64,000 nt of DNA from Azospirillum sp. TSH100. Its GTDB lineage: Bacteria > Pseudomonadota > Alphaproteobacteria > Azospirillales > Azospirillaceae. The notes beneath the pieces were generated by a model. That model was not told the origin of the DNA. It worked only from the letters and a program-made list of their open reading frames with translations, and searched no databases. The DNA lies in the NCBI RefSeq assembly GCF_004923295.1, contig NZ_CP039634.1, positions 682,001 to 746,000 on the forward strand, written 5' to 3'. The position numbers were made by a program, and so were the translations under genes. Shown one piece after another: positions 40,827-50,759 of this stretch; position 1 is the stretch's first letter; each line of letters opens with the position of its first letter.

Positions 40827-42431
40827 TCAATGCCGGAAATGCCGCATTCCGGTCAGCACCATCGCCAGACCCTTCTCGTCCGCGGCGGCGATCACGTCGG
40901 CGTCGCGGATCGATCCGCCCGGCTGGATCACCGCCGTCACACCCGCTTCCGCCGCGGCCAGCAGGCCGTCGGCGAAGGGGAAGAAGGCATCCGACGCAAC
41001 CACCGAGCCCTTGGTCAGCGGCTCCGACAGGCTGGCGGCCTTGGCGGCTTCGGCCGACTTGATCGCGGCGATGCGGGCGGAGTCGACACGGCTCATCTGA
41101 CCGGCGCCGACGCCCACCGTGGCGCCGTTCTTGGCATAGACGATTGCGTTCGACTTGACGTGCTTGGCGACGCGGAAGGCGAACAGCAGGTCGGCCAGTT
41201 CCTGTTCGGTCGGCGCGCGCTTGGTGACGACCTTCAGCTCGGCCGGATTGACACGGCCGCTGTCGCGATTCTGCAGCAGGAAGCCGCCGGACAACTGCTT
41301 GATCATCATACCGGGCTCGGCCGGGTTCGGCACGTCCTTGGTCAGCAGGACGCGCAGGTTCTTCTTGGTCGCCAGCAGGGCGCGGGCAGCCTCGTCGGCG
41401 TCGGGGGCGATCACCACCTCGGCAAACAGCTTGGAGATTTCCTCGGCCGTCTCGGCGTCCAGGCTGCGGTTGACCGCGATGATGCCGCCGAAGGCGCTGA
41501 CCGGGTCGCACAGCAGGGCCGACTTGTAGGCTTCCAGCAGATTGGCACCCTGGGCCACGCCGCAGGGGTTGGCGTGCTTGATGATGGCGACGGCCGGCTG
41601 CTCGAACTCCGCCACCAGCTCGAAGGCGGCGTCGGTGTCGTTCAGGTTGTTGTAGGACAGCTCCTTGCCCTGAAGCTGCACGGCGGTGGCCACACCCGGA
41701 CGCTTCTCGCCGGTGACGTAGAAGGCCGCCTGCTGGTGCGGGTTCTCGCCATAGCGCAGGGTCTGGGCAAGCGAACCTGACAGGGTGGTGCGCGGCGGGA
41801 AGGTCTCGCCAAGCTGGCCGGCCAGCCAGGTCGAGATGGCCGCGTCATAGGCGGCGGTGCGGGCGTAGGCGCGCTGCGCCAGCTTGCGGCGCAGGGCCAG
41901 CGTGACGCAGCCGTCGTGGGTCGCCAGTTCGTCCATCACCGCCTCGTAGTCGGACGGCTCGGTGACGATGGCGACGAAGTCGTGGTTCTTGGCGGCGGCG
42001 CGGATCATGGCCGGCCCGCCGATGTCGATGTTCTCGACGCAGTCGTCATAGGCCGCGCCCTTGGCGACCGTCGCCTCGAACGGGTAGAGGTTGACCACCA
42101 CCAGATCGATGCCGGGGATGTCGTGCTGCGCCATCGCGTCGGCATGGATGTCGCGGCGGGCCAGGATGCCGCCATGGACGCGCGGGTGCAGCGTCTTGAC
42201 GCGGCCGTCCATGATCTCAGGGAAGCCGGTGTGGTCGGAGACCTCCTTCACCGGCACGCCGGCCTCGGCCAGACGCTGGGCCGAGCCGCCGGTCGACAGG
42301 ATCTCGACGCCGCGGGCGGCGAGCGCCTTGCCCAGTTCCACCAGACCGGCCTTGTCGGACACGGAAATCAGGGCGCGGGTGATGCGGACCTTGTCGGGGG
42401 CGGGAGCGTGGTTGGCTTTGGGCGGGCTCAT
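40827..42431 (-). CDS. purH: Bifunctional AICAR formyltransferase/IMP cyclohydrolase PurH
   Basis: A 534-residue enzyme for the last two steps of IMP synthesis. The N-terminal MGS-like cyclohydrolase domain begins [22 protein letters not shown] and holds [13 protein letters not shown] and [15 protein letters not shown]. The formyltransferase domain holds [25 protein letters not shown] with the catalytic Lys-His, and the end [18 protein letters not shown]. The start at 42431 fits the family; the frame upstream to 42524 crosses the repeat region and is not coding. Confidence 0.98.
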   Translation of the reverse strand: MSPPKANHAPAPDKVRITRALISVSDKAGLVELGKALAARGVEILSTGGSAQRLAEAGVPVKEVSDHTGFPEIMDGRVKTLHPRVHGGILARRDIHADAMAQHDIPGIDLVVVNLYPFEATVAKGAAYDDCVENIDIGGPAMIRAAAKNHDFVAIVTEPSDYEAVMDELATHDGCVTLALRRKLAQRAYARTAAYDAAISTWLAGQLGETFPPRTTLSGSLAQTLRYGENPHQQAAFYVTGEKRPGVATAVQLQGKELSYNNLNDTDAAFELVAEFEQPAVAIIKHANPCGVAQGANLLEAYKSALLCDPVSAFGGIIAVNRSLDAETAEEISKLFAEVVIAPDADEAARALLATKKNLRVLLTKDVPNPAEPGMMIKQLSGGFLLQNRDSGRVNPAELKVVTKRAPTEQELADLLFAFRVAKHVKSNAIVYAKNGATVGVGAGQMSRVDSARIAAIKSAEAAKAASLSEPLTKGSVVASDAFFPFADGLLAAAEAGVTAVIQPGGSIRDADVIAAADEKGLAMVLTGMRHFRH

Positions 42432-42487
42432 GGCGTCATCCTGATCGCTGCGGGTGTTGCATAGGGCCGCAGGCAACCGGGGAGACC

Positions 42488-42660
42488 CGGACAAGCACGG
42501 AAGAAGAAAAGCACGGACGGCCACGGAAATGCTGCTCAGCCGTGCTTATCCCTACCCGTCCCACGGCAATATCGGCCCGGACGGACATGGATAAGCACGG
42601 CGAGACGAGTCCCGTGGTCGTCCGTGCCGCAAAATCCCGTGTTCATCCGTGTTTCCACGC
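42488..42660. repeat. CACGG-rich imperfect inverted repeat upstream of purH
   Basis: CCGTGCTTATCC (42540-42551) pairs perfectly with GGATAAGCACGG (42589-42600). Outside this, the left side carries CACGGA units on the plus strand (42498, 42512, 42522) and the right side the complementary CCGTG units (42612, 42620, 42643, 42651). The whole stretch folds back on itself. It fills most of the gap between purH and the heparinase-like gene. Confidence 0.65.
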
Positions 42661-42705
42661 CCTCTCCCGAAGGAAATAGGCCCGGCCACCGCGGATGGGC
42701 GCGAT

Positions 42706-44373
42706 TTACGCCGCCTTGCGCTCGCGGCGCAAGGCCCATTTCACCGTCAGACCCTCGGGTCCGCATTGTCCCTGCATCATGATCTGCCGGGTGCGGCGCG
42801 GTTCCTCCCCGCTGCCGAGATAGACGCTCTCCGCCACCTCCAGCACGGCGCCGGTCACCCGCATGCGCCACGCATTGCCGCTGGGCAGGCGCAGCAGGAC
42901 CTGATCGCTGCCGCCATTGCCCTGTGCCTGAACCGGAACGACCTGGACGTTGGGATGCAGGTGGAAGCGGATGGCATAGGGCTGCGGCTGCGGCGTGGCG
43001 CCGATCACCGGTTCCAGCGTGTCCTCGCCGCGCAGATCCTCGCCATTGTCTGCCAGATAGACCCGGCGGCGGTGGAGCAGGCCGAAGCCCTTGCTGTAAC
43101 CGTTGTGGGTGGCGACCACCAGCATGGCGCCGTCGGATTCCTGCCGCTCGCAGCCGACATGGGTCGGCCGGCGACCCAGCCCGCCCTTCTCCAGCACTTC
43201 CGACGAATTGGTATCGGCGACCACCATGGTCGAATGGGCGGATGTCCCGGCCAGCGCCGCGCGCCAGGGACCGCGCTGGGACGGGTGGCTGCCGCAATTG
43301 ACGATCAGCCGCTCCTTGTTGACGGAGACCTCCATCGACAGGGTGCCGGCATGGGCGGTGCGGTCGAGCCCGACCGGCGGCGGCGCGCCGGTGTCGAGCA
43401 GCACCAGCGTGCGTCCGGCGAGCAGACGCTCGAAGCCGGTGTGCGGCGCGCTCTTCAACGGGCGGCCGCGAGCGTCGGCCTGGGCCAGCACGGTGTCGAT
43501 CAGCCCCGGCTCCTCCTCCCGCCCACCATTGAACAGGGCGAGCCCGCCATCGACGTGGCGGAAGAAACGGAGCGCCGGCGTCATGCGGTCGATGGCGTGC
43601 TGGAGGGTTTCAGGCACCTCCTCCTTCGCGACGCGCAGCACGGCACGCATGTCGATCAAGTCGCGCAGCACACGCATCTGGATCGACGGGTTGCGCTCCA
43701 CATGGCCGCCATCGGGCAGGATCTGGCGCGGCAATTCCTTGTCGAGCAGGCGCAGGGCTTCGCGCGCCGCCTTGTCCTGGTCGGGCAGGCAATAGCCGCC
43801 ATAGAGCAGGCCCTTGATCGCACCGATCAGCCGTTCGCCGTCCAGCTTGGCCGGGGCAACCCGCAGCAGATGACGAAGCTGGCGGGCCATGCTCTCGAAC
43901 ACCCGGGCGCGGAACTCGTCGTCGGCCGACGCACAGTAGAAGTCGTGCAAGCCGATCCAACTGGCCAGCCGCACGCCCAGCACGTCGGGCGCCCAGCTCT
44001 GCGACTGCCAGCCGCCATTCTGGTCCAGCCATGACCATACCAGCACCCGCGCCCGCCGCCTTGCGGTGTCGCCACCGACGGCGCGCAGGTCACGCAGCCA
44101 TTCAAAGCCGTGGGCGGAACGCAGCCAGCCGGGGCTGGCACCCTGGGGCCTCCAGTTGGGGGCACCGTTGGGATCGACCGTGATCGGCTGCCCGGCGAAG
44201 CTCATCCGACCGGCCAGCATCGCATTGCCGTTGTCTGTGTCACCCGGCCAGGGATCGGGCGGGACCACCGCCAGCGCCCCCGGCGCCTTGCCGCCCAGCA
44301 TCAGGGCGTAGAGGGGATTCCCATAGGCAAGGCGCGCCATGCCGCTGCGAAACCGTCCGTTCCCGTCGCCCAT
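42706..44373 (-). CDS. Heparinase II/III family protein
   Basis: A 555-residue protein without a signal peptide. The N-terminal alpha-toroid part has HGFEWLRDLRAVGG, SWIGLHDFY and GGYCLPDQDKAAREALRLLDKEL, and the C-terminal beta-sandwich (Hepar_II_III) has LIVNCGSHPSQRGPWRAALAGTSAHSTMVVAD in two runs and THNGYSKGFGLLHRRRVYLAD. Despite the name, the alphaproteobacterial relatives are not shown to cleave heparin; the substrate is unknown. The order with rsmB upstream and purH downstream recurs in this class of bacteria, suggesting a conserved but unknown role. Confidence 0.88.
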   Translation of the reverse strand: MGDGNGRFRSGMARLAYGNPLYALMLGGKAPGALAVVPPDPWPGDTDNGNAMLAGRMSFAGQPITVDPNGAPNWRPQGASPGWLRSAHGFEWLRDLRAVGGDTARRRARVLVWSWLDQNGGWQSQSWAPDVLGVRLASWIGLHDFYCASADDEFRARVFESMARQLRHLLRVAPAKLDGERLIGAIKGLLYGGYCLPDQDKAAREALRLLDKELPRQILPDGGHVERNPSIQMRVLRDLIDMRAVLRVAKEEVPETLQHAIDRMTPALRFFRHVDGGLALFNGGREEEPGLIDTVLAQADARGRPLKSAPHTGFERLLAGRTLVLLDTGAPPPVGLDRTAHAGTLSMEVSVNKERLIVNCGSHPSQRGPWRAALAGTSAHSTMVVADTNSSEVLEKGGLGRRPTHVGCERQESDGAMLVVATHNGYSKGFGLLHRRRVYLADNGEDLRGEDTLEPVIGATPQPQPYAIRFHLHPNVQVVPVQAQGNGGSDQVLLRLPSGNAWRMRVTGAVLEVAESVYLGSGEEPRRTRQIMMQGQCGPEGLTVKWALRRERKAA

Positions 44374-44566
44374 CTGCGCCGACTCCTTCAGGACCGCGAG
44401 CGGCGTCGGCGGCCGGCGGAGGGTGATGATGCGGTGCGGGAGAACGCGGACGGAAGCATGGATCGTGTCGTATCAATTCGCCGCCCGCACCGCAAGACAG
44501 GGCTGGGATTTATCCCGCGGTACGGACCGGCCAATTCAGATCGGCCAACTCAGATCGGATAAGGCT

Positions 44567-45862
44567 TCAGTCCGGCCGCCGGCGAAGGCGCGCCACGAAG
44601 AAGCCGTCGATTCCGCCAAGATCGGCCAACATCCCCGGAAGGCTGCGGACCTCTCCGGCCTCGTTGATCGGCTCCAACAGGCCGCCAAGTTCGTCGGCGG
44701 TCACAGGCCAACGCTCCACCCGCTTGTCCTGTTCCAGCAGGTGGGCGACCTGCGCCTCCCCTTCCTCCGGCTGGATCGAGCAGGTGCAGTAGATCAGCGT
44801 GCCGCCGGGCTTCACCAGTTCGACCGAGCGGGCAAGGAGCCGAGACTGGGCGCGGGCCAGCTTGGCGATGTCGTCGGGCGTCTTGACCCGCAGGATATCC
44901 GGATGGCGCCGGATCGCCCCGGTCGCCGAGCAGGGTGCGTCGAGCAGCACCGCGTCGGCCGGTTCCTCTGGTTCCCAGGTCGCGGCGTCGGCGGCCATCA
45001 CCTCGGCCTCCAGACGCAGGCGTTTCAAATTCTCCGTCACCCGCTCCAGCCGGCGGGCGGAACGGTCGATGGCGGTGACATGCGCCCCCTGCACCACCAG
45101 CTGCGCCGTCTTGCCGCCAGGGGCGGCGCACAGGTCGAACACACGCTTGCCCCGCAGATCGCCGAACAACTTGGCCGGCAGCGAGGCGGCGAGATCCTGG
45201 ACCCACCATTCCCCGTCCTCGAAGCCCGGAAGCTCGGTCACCGACCCGCCGGGCGGGCGGCGCAGCGACCCGGTCGGCAGCAGGGTGGCGCCCAGCCGCT
45301 CCGCCCAGCCTTCCGGGTCCGACTTCACCGTGACGTCCAGCGGCGCCTCGTGCAGGTGCGCCTCGACGATGCCGCGGGTGCGGGCGGTGCCGTAGGCGGA
45401 ACGCCAGGACAGCCACAGCCAGTCCGGCGTGTTCAACCGTCCGGCGTCCTGCCGCGCCGCCATCTCCGCTCCCTCGCGACCGATTCGGCGCAGAACGGCA
45501 TTGATCAGCCCCTTGTAGGGGGCCGCGTTGCGGGCAGCCGCCAGTTCCACTGCGGTGTCGACCGCGGCATGGGCCGGGGTGTTAAGGAACACCAGCTGCG
45601 CCGTGCCCAGCCGCAGCATGTCGTGGATCGCTGCCTTGGGGAGGCCCGGCTTGGCGAGGCTGGCCTGGATCATCTCGTCGATCTGGCCCAGCCGGCGCAG
45701 AACGGTGGCGACCAGCAGGCGGACGAAGCCGCGGTCGCGCGGCTGCAACGCCGCCAGTTCGGGATGCGCGTCGAACGCGTCGTCGAAGGGAACGGACTTG
45801 CGCAGCACGTCGCGCAGCAAGTCGAGCGCAACGCCGCGGGCGGCGAGGGAAGTGTCGGTCAT
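44567..45862 (-). CDS. rsmB: RsmB-like 16S rRNA/RNA m5C methyltransferase
   Basis: A 431-residue methyltransferase. An N-terminal NusB-like domain (ALDLLRDVLRKSVPFDDAF to about 135) is followed by the Rossmann SAM-binding core (VFDLCAAPGGKTAQL). The two cysteines of RNA m5C methyltransferases are present: C311 in DAPCSATG and C361 in YCTCSIQPEE. It should modify a cytosine in 16S rRNA (position 967 in E. coli). The gene lies 193 bases upstream of the heparinase-like gene on the same strand. Confidence 0.92.
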   Translation of the reverse strand: MTDTSLAARGVALDLLRDVLRKSVPFDDAFDAHPELAALQPRDRGFVRLLVATVLRRLGQIDEMIQASLAKPGLPKAAIHDMLRLGTAQLVFLNTPAHAAVDTAVELAAARNAAPYKGLINAVLRRIGREGAEMAARQDAGRLNTPDWLWLSWRSAYGTARTRGIVEAHLHEAPLDVTVKSDPEGWAERLGATLLPTGSLRRPPGGSVTELPGFEDGEWWVQDLAASLPAKLFGDLRGKRVFDLCAAPGGKTAQLVVQGAHVTAIDRSARRLERVTENLKRLRLEAEVMAADAATWEPEEPADAVLLDAPCSATGAIRRHPDILRVKTPDDIAKLARAQSRLLARSVELVKPGGTLIYCTCSIQPEEGEAQVAHLLEQDKRVERWPVTADELGGLLEPINEAGEVRSLPGMLADLGGIDGFFVARLRRRPD

Positions 45863-45932
45863 GGCTATGGATCTAGCGCGCCGGACGGCCAGTGTCGATA
45901 CGGGATGCCCGGTGTTTCCGGGCTGTGGAGGC

Positions 45933-45970
45933 CAAAAAAGCGAAGGGCCGGTGCGTTTCCGCCCGGCCCT
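45933..45970 (-). terminator. Terminator of the tRNA-Gly gene
   Basis: On the minus strand AAGGGCCGG pairs with CCGGCCCTT around an 11-base loop, then CGC and six Ts follow. It lies between the tRNA and rsmB. Confidence 0.8.
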
Positions 45971-45997
45971 TAGGTCTTCGCTTCTCTACCGGAGAAC

Positions 45998-46072
45998 TGG
46001 AGCGGGCGAAGGGATTCGAACCCTCGACCCCAACCTTGGCAAGGTTGTGCTCTACCCCTGAGCTACGCCCGC
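45998..46072 (-). tRNA. tRNA-Gly (anticodon GCC), CCA encoded
   Basis: The minus strand begins GCGGGCGTAGCTCAGGGGTA, with acceptor GCGGGCG pairing CGCCCGC, D-loop AGCTC...GAGC, anticodon arm ACAACCTTGCCAAGGTTG-type stem with GCC, and T-arm GAGGGTTCGAATCCCTT-type. The discriminator is U and CCA is encoded. These are all as expected for tRNA-Gly(GCC). Confidence 0.97.
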
Positions 46073-46273
46073 GCTCCCGTCGTCCGGGAGCCGCTTTCTA
46101 CGGAAACACGGCCTCCGCCGCAAGAGGAAAATTCACCCTCCCCTCACTTTTTTGCGGGCGCCCCGTCCTGTCCCCAAATGCGCTGCGGCATCAGGCGCCT
46201 TGCGTCCCATCTTGTGTCCGGACGGCGGAACGCTATGGTACGCGACCATACGGCAACGGATGGAGAGTGCGGC

Positions 46274-47065
46274 ATGGCCGGCACCATCACCTTGACCCGC
46301 GATGGAGCTGTCGCGACCCTGACCCTGTCCAACCCGGACAAGCTGAACGCCTTCGACAAGCCGATGTGGCACGCCCTGATCGGCCATCTGAAGGAACTGG
46401 AAGCCGACGAGACGACCCGCGTCGTCGTGATGCGCGGCGGCCCCGGCTCCAACGGATCGCGCAGCTTCTCCCCTGGCGCCGACATCTCGGAATTCGAGAG
46501 CGAGCGCAACAGCCCGGAACAGGGCGCCAGCTACGGCGACCTGATGGACGAGGGGCTCGATGGATTGCGCGCCCTGCGCCAGCCGGTGCTGGCCGCCATC
46601 GATGGCCCCTGCTGCGGCATCGGTCTGGCGGTGGCGCTGGCCTGTGACCTCAGGGTCTGTTCGGAAAGCAGCCGCTTCGGCGTGCCGGTCAGCCGGCTCG
46701 GCATCTCCATGGGGCCGACGGAACTGAAGCTGGTCGCCGATGTCGCCGGCGGCCCGGCGGCGCTGGAGATCCTGCTGGAAGGCCGCGTCTTCGGTGCCGC
46801 CGAGGCCAAGGACAAGAACCTCGTCCACCGCGTGGTTGAGGATGAAGGCTTCGAGGCGGAGATCGCCGCCACAATCCAGCGCATCGCCGCCGGCGCGCCG
46901 CTGGCCGCGACCCTGCACAAGCGCTACGTCCGCCGCCTGTCCGACCCGGCGCCGCTGACCGACGCCGAGATCGCCGCCTGCTACCGATGCTTCGGCACCG
47001 AGGACTTCCGCGAGGGCTACCGCGCCTTCCTGGAAAAGCGGAAGCCGGTGTTCACCGGACGGTGA
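46274..47065 (+). CDS. Enoyl-CoA hydratase/isomerase family protein
   Basis: A 263-residue crotonase-fold protein. The oxyanion-hole regions are RSFSPGADISEFE and IDGPCCGIGLAVALACDLRVCSE. The residues that act as general acid/base in true hydratases (Glu pair near the GISMGPTELKLV segment) are only partly kept, so the exact reaction (hydratase, isomerase or other) cannot be told. The start at 46274 is chosen by family fit; the frame upstream overlaps the tRNA region. Confidence 0.87.
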   Translation: MAGTITLTRDGAVATLTLSNPDKLNAFDKPMWHALIGHLKELEADETTRVVVMRGGPGSNGSRSFSPGADISEFESERNSPEQGASYGDLMDEGLDGLRALRQPVLAAIDGPCCGIGLAVALACDLRVCSESSRFGVPVSRLGISMGPTELKLVADVAGGPAALEILLEGRVFGAAEAKDKNLVHRVVEDEGFEAEIAATIQRIAAGAPLAATLHKRYVRRLSDPAPLTDAEIAACYRCFGTEDFREGYRAFLEKRKPVFTGR

Positions 47066-47122
47066 CATGGTAAGGCTCGTGCAGCCACCCCGAACGAGCA
47101 GCCCATAAGGAACCCGGCCACG

Positions 47123-47857
47123 ATGACGACCCGTCCCCCCATCCGCCCTTTGCCGCAGAAGACCATCGGCGTGCTCGGCGGCATGAGCAACCAGGCCACA
47201 GGCGAATATTACCGTCTCCTGAATGACGGACTGAACACCCGGCTGGGCGGCTGGGACAACGGCGAGATCATCATCGTCAGCGTGAATTTCGGCAACATCG
47301 AGCATTTCGTCCGCACCGGCGACTGGAACGCCGCCGAGCGCTATCTCTCCGGCAAGGTCGATGCGCTGGAGCGGGCGGGCGCCGATCTGGTCATCTGCGT
47401 GTCCAACACCATGCACCGGGTGGTCGAACCGATCATGGCCGGCCGCACAACCCCCTTCATCCACATTGCCGACCCGACCGGCGAGGCGATCGTGAAGAGC
47501 GGGCTGAATCGGGTTGGTCTGCTCGGCACCGCGGCGACCATGCGCTCGGAACTGCTGGTGGAGCGGTTCCGCGAGCGTTTCGGCGTCGAGCTTCTGGTGC
47601 CCGACGACGCTGACCAGACCATCGTCGACCGCATCATTTTCGACGAGCTGGTCCGGCGCGACCTGCGGCCCGACTCCAAGGCGGAGTATCTGCGCATCGT
47701 CGAGGATCTGCGCCGCCGCGGCGCCGGGGGCGTGATCCTGGGCTGCACCGAGATCTTCCTGCTGATCGACCAGCCCGACCTGCCGGGCTTCCCGGTGTTC
47801 GACACCACGCGGCTGCACACGCAGGCGGCGGTGGATTTCGTCTCCGAGGGCGGCTGA
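47123..47857 (+). CDS. Aspartate/glutamate racemase family protein
   Basis: A 244-residue protein of the Asp/Glu racemase fold: TIGVLGGMSNQATGEYYRLLN at the start, ICVSNTMHRV in the middle and GVILGCTEIFLLI near the end. The second catalytic Cys (GCTEI) is present. The first, normally two residues before NTMH, is Val here, with a Cys one residue further back, so one-sided or altered chemistry is possible. The substrate is unknown. It lies 57 bases after the enoyl-CoA hydratase-like gene on the same strand. Confidence 0.85.
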   Translation: MTTRPPIRPLPQKTIGVLGGMSNQATGEYYRLLNDGLNTRLGGWDNGEIIIVSVNFGNIEHFVRTGDWNAAERYLSGKVDALERAGADLVICVSNTMHRVVEPIMAGRTTPFIHIADPTGEAIVKSGLNRVGLLGTAATMRSELLVERFRERFGVELLVPDDADQTIVDRIIFDELVRRDLRPDSKAEYLRIVEDLRRRGAGGVILGCTEIFLLIDQPDLPGFPVFDTTRLHTQAAVDFVSEGG

Positions 47858-47965
47858 CCCGATTCCAACCGCACTTACGCATGGCAGGGCTTTCGCCTGT
47901 GCGATGGTCAATGCGGCGGAAGGCCTCACATTCGTAGGGTTCCGCTCCCTGCCTGACGGTCCGTC

Positions 47966-49417
47966 ATGTCGCGCGTCACCCCGCTCATCATCGCCTGCGC
48001 CCTGTTCATGGAAAACCTCGACTCGACGGTGATCGCCACCGCGCTGCCGGGGATCGCACAGTCGATGGGAGAGGATCCGCTGCGGCTCAGTCTGGCGATG
48101 ACCTCCTACATGCTGGCGCTGGCGGTGTTCCTGCCGGTCAGCGGCTGGGCGGCCGACCGCTATGGCGCCCGCACCGTCTTCGCCAGCGCCATCGGCGTCT
48201 TCATGGCGGGGTCGATTGCCTGCGGTCTGTCGAACGGGCTGGTGGAACTGGTCGCCGCCCGCATCCTCCAGGGCATGGGCGGAGCGATGATGGTGCCGGT
48301 TGGCCGGCTGATCCTGCTGCGCACCGTGCCCAAGGACCAACTGGTGACGGCGATGGCGCGGATGACCCTGCCGGCGCTGATCGGCCCCGCGCTGGGTCCG
48401 CTGGTGGGGGGCGCCATCACCACCTATGCCTCATGGCGCTGGATTTTCTTCATCAACGTGCCGATCGCTCTGGTCGGCATCGCCCTGGTGCTGATGCTGA
48501 TTCCCAACCTGAAGGAGGAGCAGCGCGACCCCTTCGACAGCCGCGGCTTCCTGTGGAGTTCGATCGCGCTGGCCGCCTTCATGTTCGGCTTCGAGAATGT
48601 CGGGCGCGACCTGCTGCCGGCTTCCGTAGTTGCGGTCCTGCTGGCGGTGGCTCTGCTGGCGACGGTAGCCTATCTGCGCCATGCCCGACGGGTGGCGCGG
48701 CCAGTGCTGGACCCGGCGCTGTTCCGGCTGCAAACCTACCGTGCCTCGGTCCTGGGCGGCACGCTGTTCCGCATCGGCATCGGCGCCGTACCCTTCCTGA
48801 TGCCGGTGATGCTGCAGATCGGCTTCGGCCTGACCGCCTTCGAGTCGGGGGCGCTGACCTTCGCCGGGGCGGCAGGGGCGCTGACCATGAAGGCGCTGGC
48901 CGGCCCGATCCTGCGCCACTTCGGCTTCCGTCCGGTGCTGACGCTGAACTCCATCGTCAGCGGCGTGATCCTGGCCAGCTACGGCGCATTCCGTCCCGAC
49001 ACGCCGCATCTGGTGATTTTGGGCGCGCTGCTGCTGGGCGGCTTCTTCCGCTCCCTGCAATTCACAGGCATGAACACGCTGAGCTATGCCGAGGTGCCGC
49101 AGCCGATGACCAGCCGCGCCAACACCCTCGCCAGCGTGATGCAGCAGTTGTCGATGAGCCTGGGCGTCGCCGTCGGTGCCACCGCACTGCACCTGACGGT
49201 GCAGTGGAGCGGCACGCTGACGCCGGCCTCCTTCGTTCCCGCCTTCCTGACGGTGGGGTTGATGGCCTGCGCCTCCAGCCTGCCCTTCTGGCGCCTGCCC
49301 GCCGATGCCGGCGACGAGATCAGCGGCCATATCGGCCGCCGCAGTGCGGACAAGCCGGCGGGCGACACCCATACGGCGACGGTCAAGGCCGCCGCCCTGA
49401 CTGACGCCGCGGATTAG
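47966..49417 (+). CDS. DHA2-type MFS drug/multidrug transporter
   Basis: A 483-residue, 14-helix transporter of the EmrB/QacA group. The DHA2 motifs are MENLDSTVIATALPGIAQSM, WAADRYGARTVF (motif A), RILQGMGGAMMVPVGRLIL and PALGPLVGGAITTYASWRWIFFINVP in two runs (motif C). The substrate is unknown. No membrane-fusion partner (EmrA-like) is adjacent. Confidence 0.93.
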   Translation: MSRVTPLIIACALFMENLDSTVIATALPGIAQSMGEDPLRLSLAMTSYMLALAVFLPVSGWAADRYGARTVFASAIGVFMAGSIACGLSNGLVELVAARILQGMGGAMMVPVGRLILLRTVPKDQLVTAMARMTLPALIGPALGPLVGGAITTYASWRWIFFINVPIALVGIALVLMLIPNLKEEQRDPFDSRGFLWSSIALAAFMFGFENVGRDLLPASVVAVLLAVALLATVAYLRHARRVARPVLDPALFRLQTYRASVLGGTLFRIGIGAVPFLMPVMLQIGFGLTAFESGALTFAGAAGALTMKALAGPILRHFGFRPVLTLNSIVSGVILASYGAFRPDTPHLVILGALLLGGFFRSLQFTGMNTLSYAEVPQPMTSRANTLASVMQQLSMSLGVAVGATALHLTVQWSGTLTPASFVPAFLTVGLMACASSLPFWRLPADAGDEISGHIGRRSADKPAGDTHTATVKAAALTDAAD

Positions 49418-49669
49418 CAAAACGGGGGTGAAACGCCACCGTCCCGTTTCCGAGCATCGCAAACATCCCCATCCATTATACGGATATGCCCGGATCGCTG
49501 TGACTTCGGATGAGAATAACTCCGGCGATCATGATTAATTTTCGTGCGAGTCGCTTTTACTAGGGCGTGCGTTCCGGGCGCGTTCCCGCTATAAACATGC
49601 ATGGCGGCCATGCGCCGTCCTCAAGATAAATGGGAGGCTCCGGGCGGCTGCGCACCGGGGCGGGACAGC

Positions 49670-50563
49670 ATGATGGATTGGGACAAGCTTCGGGTCTTCC
49701 ACGCGGTGGCCGAAGCCGGCAGCTTCACGCATGCCGGCGAGACGTTGAACCTCAGCCAGTCGGCGGTCAGCCGCCAGATCAGCGCGCTTGAGGAAAGCCT
49801 GGGCGTTCCACTGTTTCACCGCCACGCCCGCGGGCTGATCCTGACCGAACAGGGCGAGCTGCTTCACCGCACCGCCCGCGACGTCTTCGCCAAACTGTCG
49901 ATGACCGAGGCGATGCTGACCGAAAGCCGGGAGCATCCCAAGGGTCCGCTGCGGGTGACGACGACCGTCGCCTTCGGATCGACCTGGCTGACGCCGCGCA
50001 TCAACGAATTCATGTCGATCTATCCCGACATCCAGCTGACGCTGCTGATCGACGACAACGAACTGGATTTGGCGATGCGCGAGGCGGACATTGCCATCCG
50101 CATGAACACGCCGCGCCAGCCGGACCTGATCCAGCGGCACCTGATGTCGATCCGTTTCCACCTCTATGCCAGCCAGAGCTACCTGAAGAAGAAGGGGACG
50201 CCCAAGACGTTGGCGGAGTTGGACAACCACGATCTGATCACCTACCCGCCCGACGTGCGGGCGCCGATCCCCAACGTCAACTGGATCATGGAGATGGGCG
50301 ACCCCTCGCCCAACCGGAAGCCGATCCTCCAGGTCAACAGCGTCTACGCCATCTACCGGGCGGTGGAGAGCGGACTTGGCATCGGCGCGCTGCCTGACTT
50401 CCTTGTCGACAGCTTTTCCAAGGATGTGACGCGGATCCTGCCGGATGTCGACGGACCGAAGGTCGACGCCTATTTCGTCTATGCCGAAGAATTGCGCCAT
50501 TCCAAGCGCATCGCGGTCTTCCGCGACTTCCTGGTCAAAAAAGTGGCAGAAACTCCGTTCTGA
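49670..50563 (+). CDS. lsrB: LysR regulator of the LsrB/VtlR type
   Basis: A 297-residue LysR protein. The start MMDWDKLRVFHAVAEAGSFTHAGETLNLSQSAVSRQ (in two runs) and LFHRHARGLILTEQGELLHRTA are, from memory, very close to rhizobial LsrB and Brucella VtlR, as are LRVTTTVAFG, DLIQRHLMSIRFHLYASQSYL and the end FRDFLVKKV. Those regulators control envelope and stress genes and, for VtlR, a neighbouring AbcR small RNA. A structured small RNA gene lies 197 bases downstream here too. Two ATGs (49670, 49673) are usable as the start. Confidence 0.88.
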   Translation: MMDWDKLRVFHAVAEAGSFTHAGETLNLSQSAVSRQISALEESLGVPLFHRHARGLILTEQGELLHRTARDVFAKLSMTEAMLTESREHPKGPLRVTTTVAFGSTWLTPRINEFMSIYPDIQLTLLIDDNELDLAMREADIAIRMNTPRQPDLIQRHLMSIRFHLYASQSYLKKKGTPKTLAELDNHDLITYPPDVRAPIPNVNWIMEMGDPSPNRKPILQVNSVYAIYRAVESGLGIGALPDFLVDSFSKDVTRILPDVDGPKVDAYFVYAEELRHSKRIAVFRDFLVKKVAETPF

Positions 50564-50596
50564 CCACGAACATTTTCAGTATCTGTTAAGAGAATT

Positions 50597-50657
50597 GCCG
50601 AAATCGACAGCGCTGCGCCGACTATCCGGGGCGGCGCTGTCGATTTTGGCATTTTTA
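50597..50657 (+). terminator. Terminator after the LsrB-like gene
   Basis: A nearly perfect 20-base-pair stem (50597-50616 with 50631-50650, starting GCCGAAATCGACAGCGC) with a 14-base loop is followed by ATTTTTATT. Confidence 0.88.
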
Positions 50658-50759
50658 TTAGCCTTCTAAGCGTCCTTTGAAGCCATGCGTGTCTTGCATG
50701 GTAGATTTATACATTTGTGCCTGGAAAGTTGGCAGCGGAATGGTCAAATTTTGATCGTT

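Noticed and set aside
46133..48340. A 735-residue open frame on the minus strand.
   Set aside because: It spans two clear plus-strand enzymes and part of a transporter; it is antisense shadow.
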